A stretch of 64,000 nt of DNA, from positions 558,001 to 622,000 of the forward strand of contig CAVUKH010000001.1 of the NCBI GenBank assembly GCA_963742035.1. The letters are read 5' to 3'. The DNA comes from Bog-473 sp963742035 (GTDB lineage: Bacteria; Actinomycetota; Acidimicrobiia; Acidimicrobiales; RAAP-2). A program made the position numbers and the translations under genes. The notes under the pieces were generated by a model. The model searched no databases. It saw only the letters and a list, made by a program, of their open reading frames with translations, and was not told the DNA's origin. This document shows, piece by piece, positions 9,091 to 18,233 of this stretch; position 1 is the stretch's first letter, and each line of letters starts with the position of its first letter.

Positions 9091-10938
9091 CTAGGACCAG
9101 GACGGGGGCGCTGCCGGATCGACGGCTCTCGTCGCGGCGACACGACGGGTGACGTACCTGTGCAGAAGCTCTGACACGTGCTCGCGTCCCGTCCGCTCGA
9201 AAAGGGTGTGCTCCAAGCCGGGAACGGTCTCCACCTCCAGATGGCCCTTGCGGGAGAGGGCTCGGAATCGGTGCCGTTCACCACGACACAACTTCCGCTC
9301 TTCTACGCTGCCGACGATCAGGAGCGCGTCCACGCCGGACTGCGCGAGTCGCTCAAAGGTCCGGGCCGGGCTTGCGGTCACCAAGAACCGTTTGTGAGCC
9401 CACCACACGCCGGGGATCCGACGGGCCGCCCGCCTCAGCGGATCCAGCTGACCAATGAGCGACGATATCCGGGGGCGGGTCGCCCCCCAGGCCTCCCGGT
9501 CGCTGAAGCCGAACCCCGCATTGGGCTCGAAGCGCCGCGGCGGCGGGTCCCCGGGCCGATAGTAGGCCAAGGCCGGGTTGATCACGCAGACTGACGCGCC
9601 GGGGGTCATGAGCGCGGATTCGATGGCGTGATAGCCGCCCGAGCACAGACCGACGAGGATCTGCTCCGATTCCGGTTCCGTGCTCATGGCGCGACGCACG
9701 TCGTCGAGATCATCGAGAGCGTCGGCCGGGAACTCGACCAGCTCCGTTCGACCCGGTCGAGTGGGGCTGTCGCCGATACCGCTGAGGTCCACCCGCAAAC
9801 ACCGGATGCCCTCTGCCGCCCAGGACCGGGCCAGATCAACCCACAAACGAGCAGGGCCGTCGTGGCCGATCCGACCCGCATTGAGAAAGACCGCGCTGAG
9901 GGCCGCGGCCGGTGCGTCCACTGCTTCGGTCAGGATACCGAAGAGGCGGGCGGGCCCTATTTCGACGGGCCGTTCCTGCACGGCCGGCCCCCCGTGGGAC
10001 CGGAGCACGGCAGTCGTCACGGCCTCGGGCTCGACGATCCGGACGACCGGACCAGCTGCGTGCGAGATCCACGACACGATGTGCTCCAACGCCGCCTCAG
10101 GGGTCACCGCGTCCGTGTCGAGGAGTGCCTCCTGTCCGGTTGTCTCGGCGGATTCGACGTGTGACAGTGCCAGCCGTTCGGCGAGTGCGCGAGGTGGCTT
10201 CCGGCCCTTGCGGAGCAGGAAGAGCTCCCGCGAGGCCAGGACCTCCCCCGCCGGTGCCACGGCAAGACGTTCGAGATCCGAAGTCGTGCCCGCCGAGAAG
10301 AGGACGCCTGGCGCCTCCACCGACCCGTCGGCGACGGACTCCCCTGAACCCCAGGCTTCCCCTTCTCCCAGCGTGCCCCACTCAGTGGCCTGATCCCGCA
10401 GGAACGACCACAGCGCACGCTGTTCGCGCAGGAACGCTTTGCCCGTCGCACATGGATCCCACAGCACCAGATCGTCCACACCCCCACCGCGAGCCACCTC
10501 GGCGGCGAGGGTCGCACCGATCCGCAGGCCGACGACGGCGATGCGCGGGACATCGAGAGCCCGGGCGTACTGGATGGCGACGCGTATGCTCTGCAACCAC
10601 TCTGCGACGAGGTCGGGGTCTGTCCAGGTGCCGCCGGAATCCCCCATGCCCGGGTAGTCCACCCGAACAACGGCCCAACCGTTCGCAACCAAACGGCGAG
10701 CCAAGTCACTGACCGCGCGGGCGGAGTATGCAGCCTCCAATCCCATGGAGGGACAGACGACGACGGCACCCACGACCAGGCCTTCGGCGGGAGTGTCCAG
10801 CCGAGTGAAGAGCGGCCGATCGGACGGCCCGAGCCAGCACGCGACCGACCGGACCTCCGTTGCACCATCTCGCTCGGCTGTGTCTGGCGCGCCGGAACGC
10901 ACGAACCCCGGGTCCGCCGGTCCACCCTCTCCAGCCAC
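9091..10938 (-). CDS. Tandem alpha/beta hydrolase, exosortase-system-associated type
   Basis: A 615-residue protein made of two alpha/beta-hydrolase domains. Domain 1 (about 40-295) has VRVDYPGMGDSGG and the elbow VVGLRIGATLA; domain 2 (about 325-600) has LRVDLSGIGDSPT and the elbow LVGLCSGGYHA. In a normal GxSxG elbow the third residue is the nucleophilic serine; here it is Arg139 in domain 1 and Cys432 in domain 2. These two elbow variants resemble the two separate exosortase-associated hydrolases (types 2 and 1) of proteobacterial EPS clusters, here fused in one chain. The GTG start at 10938 has AAGGTCC upstream. Position at the end of a polysaccharide locus supports an envelope-polymer role; the reaction is unknown and domain 1 is probably non-catalytic. 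Confidence 0.7.
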   Translation of the reverse strand: MAGEGGPADPGFVRSGAPDTAERDGATEVRSVACWLGPSDRPLFTRLDTPAEGLVVGAVVVCPSMGLEAAYSARAVSDLARRLVANGWAVVRVDYPGMGDSGGTWTDPDLVAEWLQSIRVAIQYARALDVPRIAVVGLRIGATLAAEVARGGGVDDLVLWDPCATGKAFLREQRALWSFLRDQATEWGTLGEGEAWGSGESVADGSVEAPGVLFSAGTTSDLERLAVAPAGEVLASRELFLLRKGRKPPRALAERLALSHVESAETTGQEALLDTDAVTPEAALEHIVSWISHAAGPVVRIVEPEAVTTAVLRSHGGPAVQERPVEIGPARLFGILTEAVDAPAAALSAVFLNAGRIGHDGPARLWVDLARSWAAEGIRCLRVDLSGIGDSPTRPGRTELVEFPADALDDLDDVRRAMSTEPESEQILVGLCSGGYHAIESALMTPGASVCVINPALAYYRPGDPPPRRFEPNAGFGFSDREAWGATRPRISSLIGQLDPLRRAARRIPGVWWAHKRFLVTASPARTFERLAQSGVDALLIVGSVEERKLCRGERHRFRALSRKGHLEVETVPGLEHTLFERTGREHVSELLHRYVTRRVAATRAVDPAAPPSWS

Positions 10939-11117
10939 GGAAAGGACCTTACTGCGCCCGGGTTCTGAGACAGCCCGAGGGGATCCGGCAGCGAGCCGGA
11001 CAGCCGTTGACGCTGCACGGTGTGCGCGGGCGCACGAGGGGACCGCGGAGAACGAGGCCGTTGCGGACGAGTGCCGGCAGCCAATCCCTGCTGGAGGGTG
11101 TCAACCCATCCCGTTAC

Positions 11118-12236
11118 TCATTGCTCACCGGCGGCCGCACGGAGCGATCGCTCCACACCATCGACAGTCCGGTCGAGCGAGAAGTTGTCCCTCACATGGG
11201 CGCGGCAGCGAGCGCCGAGTGAAGTCTCCCGCTCCTGCCAACCGATGAGGGACTCCAGCGCAAGAGCGATCGCTTCCGGGTCTCCGGGCTCCATCAGAAA
11301 CCTCGCGAACTCGCCCGTCAGGATCTCGGAGATTCCTCCTGTCCGAGAGGCCAGGGCGGGGCGCCCCGTGGCCATCGCCTCGACGATCACCCGCCCGAAG
11401 GGTTCCGCCCAGAGGGACGGCACGACCACCACGTCCGCAGCGTGGAGCGGCCCCAGCACGTCGCTCTGCGCCGGCAGCCAGACACACCCGGGCGGCGCCG
11501 TAGCCCGGAGGCGTTCGAGGAACCGGGTGCCGTCCTCAAGGTGGGCGCTCGGCGAGCCGACCACCAGGAGGGTTCCTTGCTTTCCGCCTATTCCCAGTCT
11601 CCTCCAGGCTTCGAGGAGCACGTCGATGCCCTTCTCTGGGTCGAGCCGGCCGTAGTACAGCGCGACGAAGCCGTGTTGAGGAAGATGTAGGCGGGCTCGC
11701 GCCGTGACGCGTTCGGCCTCTCCACCCATGGGGTAGTCGTCGCAGGAGACGCCGTTGTGGACCACGTCTATGTGATCTGGACTCAACCCCACTTCGACCC
11801 ATTGACGCCGCAGGAATTCGGAGACGGCGATGAAGCGTCGCACATGGTCGTTCGGAAAGGCCCCGGGTCGGGCATGGCGGATTTCATGCAGATGGCAGAC
11901 GACGGGAGCGCCGGTGAGTCGACCCACGGCCGCTGCCCAGACGATTTCGGCGAAGCGATTGGGATAGACGACATCAGGTCTTCTGCGCGCGGCGGACACC
12001 ACCGCCGGAACCATCCGCACGAGGTCACGCAAACCGGTTGCGCGCGCGAAATCAAAGGTCGGACAACGGGTCACGGTCCGGCAGAACATCCGGTATTCCC
12101 CGGCCAGCGCACCGTCTCTCGCTGCCAGAAGATCAACGACATGTCCCCGCTGGGCCAGTCCACGCGCCACCTGGAACGCGTTGATCTCGGTTCCTCCGAC
12201 GGGAGCCATGGAATGAACTCCCACCGTCAAGTCCAT
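11118..12236 (-). CDS. Glycosyltransferase family 4
   Basis: A 372-residue retaining GT-B glycosyltransferase. The N-terminal domain has the glycine-rich GGTEINAFQVARGLAQRGH start; the C-terminal domain has YYGRLDPEKGIDVLLEAW (nucleotide-sugar domain entry) and the family E-x7-E region PSLWAEPFGRVIVEAMATG. The ATG at 12236 follows GGAGTGGC. It acts at the inner face of the membrane, adding one sugar to a lipid-linked repeat unit; donor and acceptor are unknown. It lies between the tandem hydrolase and the flippase on the same strand, with 179- and 211-nt gaps that may hold separate promoters. Confidence 0.88.
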   Translation of the reverse strand: MDLTVGVHSMAPVGGTEINAFQVARGLAQRGHVVDLLAARDGALAGEYRMFCRTVTRCPTFDFARATGLRDLVRMVPAVVSAARRRPDVVYPNRFAEIVWAAAVGRLTGAPVVCHLHEIRHARPGAFPNDHVRRFIAVSEFLRRQWVEVGLSPDHIDVVHNGVSCDDYPMGGEAERVTARARLHLPQHGFVALYYGRLDPEKGIDVLLEAWRRLGIGGKQGTLLVVGSPSAHLEDGTRFLERLRATAPPGCVWLPAQSDVLGPLHAADVVVVPSLWAEPFGRVIVEAMATGRPALASRTGGISEILTGEFARFLMEPGDPEAIALALESLIGWQERETSLGARCRAHVRDNFSLDRTVDGVERSLRAAAGEQ

Positions 12237-12447
12237 GCCACTCCTCCCGCCTCAGCCTCCTCGACGGCCGTGTGGCCGTGTCGCTCGGAAAGCCTGCGCC
12301 TCGGACCCGTGGACGCCATAGGGGCCCGCATTCTGCCGGGCCTCACGCCGATCCGGGTGACGAGTCGATAATCCTCGACACTGGGGTGGAGGAATCCCGT
12401 GGCGCGAAAGTCCGCGGGCGCCGGCGGACCCCTCACCCCCGACGACC

Positions 12448-14061
12448 CTAGTGCAGGCGAGCCGTCAACCGGCCCAGCGAAGTTCGCAATCGGGCCAGGA
12501 GTTCCTGCCGCTGCGCGCCCGGAGAGGTCATCAGGAAGAGCGCGTAGAAGACGACCATGAGCGCGATCCCGGCGACCGCAACCGCCGTCAGCCCGATGAA
12601 CCGGCCGTGCGTGTCGGTGAAGATGTACAGCGGACCGCCTCCGCGCCCGATCACCCAGGCGAGGGCCGCGGTGGCCACCGTCGGGAGGGCTAGGGCACGC
12701 ACGGAGCGCAACGCTCGCCGCATCAGGGAGTCCCCGAGCCGCTTGTACCCCAGTGGCAGCATCACCATGCCCTCCATGACCACGACTCCGATCAGCGCTG
12801 CCTCCGCCATGCCCAGCGCGCCGTAACGCGACGCCAGGGCAATGCCGAGTGCCACGTGGAGCACGGCTTCGGTGCCGTAGACGGTCGCCACGAACCTGGG
12901 GCGTCCGGCTCCGTTCATTGTGATCTTGAGCGACTGGGCCCAGGCCTGCACCACCGCCGCCAGACAGAGGAGGCCGATTACCGGGGCCGCCTCACGGTAG
13001 AGCGGGCCCACCCATGCCTCGAGAGCGGGACCGGCTAGGAACCCCAGGGCAATGGCGGCGGGAATGCTCAGGCACAGGACGAAGCGCACCACGTCATCGA
13101 GGCTCTCCCTCAGGCCCGCCCAATTGTCCCGGGCCGCCAACTCCCCGCCCTTCGCGAACAGGATGGCCGTGCGGGGCTGCACGACCCTCAGCGGGAGCTG
13201 AGCGAGCCGCTGGGCCACCGCGTAAATGGCGGCGGCCCGGACCCCCGCGACGGCGCCCACCACAAGGACGTCGGACAGTCCGAGTATGGCGTCGGAGACC
13301 TGCCCGAGTGAGTACCAGCCCGATGCGGTCGTGAACCTCTTGACGATGCTGCGGTCGAATTTTCGCAGCGACAAGCGGAACCACGGCAAGAGGCGATGGA
13401 TCATGATCACCCGCGACAGCTGGCCCACCTCGCTGACCACGACGGTGACGACACCCAGCGCGATGAGACCGCCGTGGAGCGACAACACGATGACCCACCC
13501 GATCGCCTGTGCGGTGATGACGGCGATCAGGCTGTAGTTCAACAGGTCGAAACGCTGCATGGCCACGAGCGTTCCGCCGAACGTGTCCATTGGAATCGAA
13601 AGTGCCATGTCGAAGGCCAACAGCAGCAGGAGGAACCGCGCCTGGCCGACCATGCTCTTGGGGATGCTCGTGATGATGTCCGGCAGGAAGACGGCGAAGA
13701 CGACGACTCCGGCGAACGCCAGAAGCCCCAGTACGGCGAGAATCACCAGAGAGGTGTTGATCGTGGCCTCGACCTGATCGTTGTCCCGCAGCTCGAGATG
13801 CCGGCTGACGAAGGCGGTCGTCGCACTGGCGAACCCGAGCTCGAGGATCTCCAGGAACGGGATGAGTGCGCCGATGAGGGCCCAGACGCCGTAGCGGACG
13901 ATGCCCAGTTGGTGGGTCAGGATGGGTGTGGTGATGAAGCCGACCGCCACCAGAACGATGGCGACCAGGTAGTTCGTCGTCACGTTGCGACGGACGGTCG
14001 CCCTCTTCGGCTGGCCGCTCCCCGAAGCACCTTGCGGGTCGGTCTCGGGCTCGCGGAGCAT
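12448..14061 (-). CDS. Polysaccharide flippase (Wzx/MOP family)
   Basis: A 537-residue integral membrane protein with about 12-14 hydrophobic helices starting NYLVAIVLVAVGFITTPILT after a ~30-residue cytoplasmic tail. The first helix followed by LGIVRYGVWALIGALIPF is the usual N-terminal layout of polysaccharide-biosynthesis (PST/MOP) flippases, which move undecaprenyl-diphosphate-linked repeat units across the membrane. It begins 6 nt after the stop of the Wzz/kinase-like gene on the same strand, so the two are almost certainly co-transcribed. No strong Shine-Dalgarno is visible, consistent with translational coupling. Confidence 0.87.
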   Translation of the reverse strand: MLREPETDPQGASGSGQPKRATVRRNVTTNYLVAIVLVAVGFITTPILTHQLGIVRYGVWALIGALIPFLEILELGFASATTAFVSRHLELRDNDQVEATINTSLVILAVLGLLAFAGVVVFAVFLPDIITSIPKSMVGQARFLLLLLAFDMALSIPMDTFGGTLVAMQRFDLLNYSLIAVITAQAIGWVIVLSLHGGLIALGVVTVVVSEVGQLSRVIMIHRLLPWFRLSLRKFDRSIVKRFTTASGWYSLGQVSDAILGLSDVLVVGAVAGVRAAAIYAVAQRLAQLPLRVVQPRTAILFAKGGELAARDNWAGLRESLDDVVRFVLCLSIPAAIALGFLAGPALEAWVGPLYREAAPVIGLLCLAAVVQAWAQSLKITMNGAGRPRFVATVYGTEAVLHVALGIALASRYGALGMAEAALIGVVVMEGMVMLPLGYKRLGDSLMRRALRSVRALALPTVATAALAWVIGRGGGPLYIFTDTHGRFIGLTAVAVAGIALMVVFYALFLMTSPGAQRQELLARLRTSLGRLTARLH

Positions 14062-14067
14062 GCCGGG

Positions 14068-15429
14068 TTAGCCCGATCGAGCGAGCCGGTGGGGCTTCAC
14101 CGAGGGCTTCTCGGGACTGCTCGGCTGGGACGGCCTGAGGTCGCCGTCGGGCGTTCCGCCCTGCCGCCGCCGCACCCGGTTCAAGACGATGCCCGCCACG
14201 ACCGCTCCCGCGGCCCGGATCTCGGCCAGGCTGCGCTCGAGGTTGTCGAAGTTGAACTTCCGGGCGTCGACCACGACCACGACGGCATCCGCCTTGGCCA
14301 TGAGGATCGTGGTCTCGGCAATCCCGGTGATCGAAGGGCAGTCCAGCACGACGGTCCGTTCCGATTCGCGCAGCGCACGGAGAAGTCGCGGCACGTCCGC
14401 GGCGGCGATGTCGGCGGGGTGCCGGGTCGGGACGCCGGCCGGGATGACCTCCAGATAGCGATTGTCAGTGGAAGCCAGCAGCTCGCCGGGCCCGTTGGCT
14501 AAGGGAATGTCGCTCACGCCGGGCGACAGCTCGACCCCGAAGATCTCGTGCAGGGTGGGTTGCCTCAGGTCGCCGTCGACGGCGACCACGAAGTGACCAG
14601 GGGTCGCGAGCGCCCAGGCCGTGCGGCTGGCCACGCAGGACTTTCCCTCACGCGGCTCATACGAGGTGATGGCGATGACCGGATGGGTGTCCTGGAACAT
14701 GACGTGCAGATGGCTTCTGAGCTGCTGGAACGCTTCCAGGCCGCGCTCGTCTCCCGCCAACGCGAACATCTGGGCCGGGTTCGAACCGGGACGGGCCAAC
14801 GTGGGCACCTCCCCGAGAACCGGGACGCCGAGTCGCTCTGCGATCTCGTCCGCGGCGACGAAACGTCGCAGGGCCCCGGCGAGGAGCGCCGCGAACACGG
14901 CGGCGATGAGTCCGAACACCACGGACGCCAGCGCAACCGTGGCGCGGGGGTTCGTCGGTTTGTTCGGGAGCTCCGCCGCCCCCAGCTCGGACAGGACCAG
15001 CAGGGACCCCGCATCGCGATTCGTCACCTTCAACACCCTCGCCGCTGTGGCGTTGGCGTACGCCTGGGCGGCGGCGGGATCGGTGCTCGAGGCATTGATC
15101 GTCACGGTGTTCGAACCAGGATCGGCCGACGCCGTGATGGTCGCCGGTGCGGACTGGAAGCGCACCGGCACCCGTGCCTTGGCCTCTGCGTCGACCGTCG
15201 GGTTCTCCGCTTCTACGGCGATCTGGGGGATCTCGAGTTGAATCGCGCCGACGTCCGATGCCGGATCGAGGGCGTTGGCAGGCGGCTGAGCCAGCAGGAC
15301 CACCGTGGCCTGGTACACCTTCGCCGGGAGCACCGCGTAGGCCCCGCCGATCAACAGGCACACCAAGAAGGTCACGAGAGCCACCACCCATTTGGCACGC
15401 ACCGTGCGTACGATCTGTCTTACGTCCAT
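14068..15429 (-). CDS. Chain-length determinant fused to BY-kinase-like ATPase
   Basis: A 453-residue protein: Wzz-type N-terminus with TM1 (WVVALVTFLVCLLIGGAYAV), an extracytoplasmic part, TM2 (about 164-187), then a cytoplasmic CpsD/CapB-like ATPase. Walker A is the atypical YEPREGKS (about 257-264), Walker A' is VVAVDGDLRQP (about 281-291), Walker B VVLDCPSI (about 360-367). Such proteins set polymer length with Wzy. The C-terminal tail (RVRRRQGGTPDGD onward) contains no tyrosine, so the autophosphorylated Tyr cluster of true BY-kinases is missing; it may be an ATPase-only regulator. The ATG at 15429 follows AGAGGGG. It is 6 nt upstream of the flippase gene. Confidence 0.85.
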   Translation of the reverse strand: MDVRQIVRTVRAKWVVALVTFLVCLLIGGAYAVLPAKVYQATVVLLAQPPANALDPASDVGAIQLEIPQIAVEAENPTVDAEAKARVPVRFQSAPATITASADPGSNTVTINASSTDPAAAQAYANATAARVLKVTNRDAGSLLVLSELGAAELPNKPTNPRATVALASVVFGLIAAVFAALLAGALRRFVAADEIAERLGVPVLGEVPTLARPGSNPAQMFALAGDERGLEAFQQLRSHLHVMFQDTHPVIAITSYEPREGKSCVASRTAWALATPGHFVVAVDGDLRQPTLHEIFGVELSPGVSDIPLANGPGELLASTDNRYLEVIPAGVPTRHPADIAAADVPRLLRALRESERTVVLDCPSITGIAETTILMAKADAVVVVVDARKFNFDNLERSLAEIRAAGAVVAGIVLNRVRRRQGGTPDGDLRPSQPSSPEKPSVKPHRLARSG

Positions 15430-15648
15430 CCCGGCCCCTCTGCTCGAATCCCGACGGTGGCCGCAGTGCACGACCGCTCTCCGCCCTCGAGCCGCCACTC
15501 GAGTGAGAGATGATCGCGCGCGCGAGCGCGGCAGCGGCTGGCCAGCCCGGGCTCCCGCTCGGGACAGCCTACGAGGCCCCCCGGGTCGCGAGCGGTCATC
15601 CCGGCCCTTCGTGCCTGGACGGATTCCGGGGGGTCACATCCCGCACGC

Positions 15649-17097
15649 TCACGAAACCCATCGCGTCCCTCCGGCCACCGGGCCCGAGCCGACCGCTTCC
15701 ACATGCCAGGTCAGAGGCCGGCGTCGGCTGTCCAAGGACGTCGCACAGGCTCGGAGCATGCCCAGGCTGACGCCGAACAAGGTGACAAACCTGTACTCGT
15801 CGAGCATCGGTTCGAGGAGCCCTGTGACGGTGAGCCCCACCACCACCGCCACCAGAGCCAGCGCCAAGCCGGCCACCACGGGATCGGTCTGTCTTCGCCA
15901 CACCCGCAGTCCCTCGGCGATGGAGGCCCCCAGCGCGGCGAGAAAACTCAGGAGACCGATGAGGCCCAGCCGGAGCCAGAGGTCGAGCACGATGTCGTGC
16001 ACGTAGGGATTGAGCTCGACTTTGCGCACTCCGGCCTCGTAGAACGGGAATTGCACTCCCAACCCCCACCCGATGTAGAGGTGCTGGGGAATCAGCCGCT
16101 CGGCTGCCGCGGCCATGTTCAGGCGGTCCTGGGCCGATTCCGCCTTCCCCTCGTTGTGGAAGAGCCTCTCGTAACTCGCGGCGAGCGGGATCTGGGCCGG
16201 CCGCCGTTGCACCGCGGCCGGTACCACCACAATGGCGATGAACACGGCGACGATCGCGAGGAGCGCGACGGTCACCTGGCCGGAGCGGACACGGAAGCGT
16301 CGGTCCAAACCCCTCCACCAGCGCACGATCACCGCTGCGACCACCACCAGGACAACCACGCCCAGGTTGAGCAGCACGGCGCGCTCCTGGGCCAGAACCA
16401 CGCACACCACCACCGGGATAAGCGCCAGGACGTGGCGCAGCCGGACGGGCTCTGACGCCAGCCTGGCGAGGAAGCTCATGGTTGTGACAGCCATGAGAAC
16501 GGCGGCCGATTCGTTGCCGACCTGACCGAAGCCTTGCAGCGGGAGCAGGGGGAGGGTGGTATTGACGCTGACTCCGGCGAAGGTCATGAGGTCGAGGAGG
16601 GTGGCGCACACGATGCAGAGGGTCCCCAGCCTGAAGAGATCGCCGCCGTCGTAGTAGCGCCGAACCGGGACTCCGGCGGCCAGCACGTAGCTCCCACCGA
16701 TGTAGATGATCGCCTTGGCCTCGTAAATGTTCTGCGAGAACTGGTTGTGATACAGGACTCCCTCCGCCATCCCGACGAAGAGACACACGATGAAGACCAA
16801 CCACAGGGCCGCCGGAAGGCCGATCCGCTTGGGTCTGCCGCGGGCGATCAGGCGGGCGATCAGGGCGAGCGTGATGTAGATCTCAGGCAGGCGGAGCTGG
16901 GTCGAGCCAGAACCGGGATGGAACAGACCGCGTGGGATGCCACCGGGGCCCGAGTAGAGCGTGCATTCCACGATCAGCAGGCCGAGCAGCACCAACGGAA
17001 CCAGCTGCGGATTGCCTTCACGCTCCCAACGAACGAAGAGGGCGATGAGCGCCACCGCCACGACGAGACCGACGACTCCCCCCAAAATCAGGAGCAT
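15649..17097 (-). CDS. O-antigen polymerase/ligase family membrane protein (Wzy-like)
   Basis: A 482-residue protein with roughly 11-12 hydrophobic helices and a large external loop. The region SAQDRLNMAAAAERL, IGWGLGVQF and HDIVLDLWLRLGL matches the Wzy_C (O-antigen ligase/polymerase) pattern, including the conserved H near a following helix. It would join lipid-linked repeat units on the outer face of the membrane. The ATG at 17097 lies inside the last 10 nt of the preceding glycosyltransferase gene, with GAGGTGG upstream, so the two are translationally coupled. The longer open frame upstream is the shadow of that glycosyltransferase. Confidence 0.8.
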   Translation of the reverse strand: MLLILGGVVGLVVAVALIALFVRWEREGNPQLVPLVLLGLLIVECTLYSGPGGIPRGLFHPGSGSTQLRLPEIYITLALIARLIARGRPKRIGLPAALWLVFIVCLFVGMAEGVLYHNQFSQNIYEAKAIIYIGGSYVLAAGVPVRRYYDGGDLFRLGTLCIVCATLLDLMTFAGVSVNTTLPLLPLQGFGQVGNESAAVLMAVTTMSFLARLASEPVRLRHVLALIPVVVCVVLAQERAVLLNLGVVVLVVVAAVIVRWWRGLDRRFRVRSGQVTVALLAIVAVFIAIVVVPAAVQRRPAQIPLAASYERLFHNEGKAESAQDRLNMAAAAERLIPQHLYIGWGLGVQFPFYEAGVRKVELNPYVHDIVLDLWLRLGLIGLLSFLAALGASIAEGLRVWRRQTDPVVAGLALALVAVVVGLTVTGLLEPMLDEYRFVTLFGVSLGMLRACATSLDSRRRPLTWHVEAVGSGPVAGGTRWVS

Positions 17098-18233
17098 GGG
17101 CGGACCACCTCGAGGAGTGGGGCCAGGGCGGCATCCCACGTGTGCCGTGCCACGACGGCGTCGTGCCCCTCGCGCCCCAGCGCGGCGGCGCGGCAGGGGT
17201 CGGTCAGCAGGGCGGCGATCGCCGCGGCCAGATCCCCTGCGGTGTCGGCGACGAGCACCCCTTGACCGACCAGGTCCTCCATACCCTCGCAACCCAGCGA
17301 CGTGGCGACGACCGGCCGCCCGACGTCGAGCGCCTCCATGATCTTCAACCGCGTCCCCCCGCCGGCCCGGAGCGGCGCCACGACAACCCGGGCTCGGGCC
17401 AGGAGCGGGCGCACATCGGCCACCGTCCCCGTGACCTCGACGCGCTCACCGGCCAGCGCCCGCACGGCCGGCGCGGGGTCCTTGCCCACGAGCAGGAGCC
17501 GAGCATCGGGAACGCGGGCCACGACCTCGGGCCAGATCTCGCGCCCGAGCCAGACGGCCGCGTCGACGTTGGGAGCCCACCCCATGGTGGCCACGAACGC
17601 CACGGTGGCCTCCGACGAGTCGGGCAGCACGGCCGACGGCTCCCTCCCGTTGGGGCAGACCAGAACGGAACGGGCCTGGGTCGTCAGTCTCGTCCGCTCC
17701 AGGTCGCTGACCACGACCACGTGATCGAACCGGCCGATCGTCCGACGCTCCATGCGGCGCAGCGCGGCCGCCTCGGCTTGAAGGAGCGCCCCGGCGGGGC
17801 CGCCCCGGGCCCGCGCGTAACTGGCCACCAGCGCGGATTCGACGTTGTGGAGATCGAGGATCGACCTCTTCGCCGCGATAGTGCGCACCAGGGGCACCGA
17901 CTGCTGGTATTCGACCTGCAAGAGATCTATCTCTTTTTCGTCGGCAACACCGCGGATCGTCTTGACCATCGCGGCGCTCCAGAACCTCCCCGCCGAGACG
18001 CTGCGTGCCGCCGTGACCCCCCGGGCCACCCGCAGGGGGGAGATCCGCCACGGAACGGCCCGCACGTCAACCCCCAGGTCGCGAAGGCCCGAGCGGTCAG
18101 CGGTGCCGTCGTCGTAGGCACACAGCACGAGCTCACCCAGGTCGGCCAACCTGCGGGCGATCGCGAGCGATCGCTGACGACCCCCGTTGTCGGCGGGCAG
18201 TGGGAGGAATTTCGTCACCATGAGCGTCCTCAC
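17088..18233 (-). CDS. Glycosyltransferase family 4
   Basis: A 381-residue GT-B enzyme. The N-terminus MVTKFLPLPADNGGRQRSL with the glycine-rich loop, FVATMGWAPNVDAAVWLG in the middle, and PLRAGGGTRLKIMEALDVG with ATSLGCEGM near the C-terminus are typical of GT4 enzymes with the Glyco_trans_1_4 module. The GTG start at 18233 overlaps the previous gene's TGA (GTGA), so the start is firm. It overlaps the polymerase gene at its own 3' end. It likely transfers a sugar to the lipid-linked repeat unit in the cytoplasm; specificity unknown. Confidence 0.87.
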   Translation of the reverse strand: MRTLMVTKFLPLPADNGGRQRSLAIARRLADLGELVLCAYDDGTADRSGLRDLGVDVRAVPWRISPLRVARGVTAARSVSAGRFWSAAMVKTIRGVADEKEIDLLQVEYQQSVPLVRTIAAKRSILDLHNVESALVASYARARGGPAGALLQAEAAALRRMERRTIGRFDHVVVVSDLERTRLTTQARSVLVCPNGREPSAVLPDSSEATVAFVATMGWAPNVDAAVWLGREIWPEVVARVPDARLLLVGKDPAPAVRALAGERVEVTGTVADVRPLLARARVVVAPLRAGGGTRLKIMEALDVGRPVVATSLGCEGMEDLVGQGVLVADTAGDLAAAIAALLTDPCRAAALGREGHDAVVARHTWDAALAPLLEVVRPCS

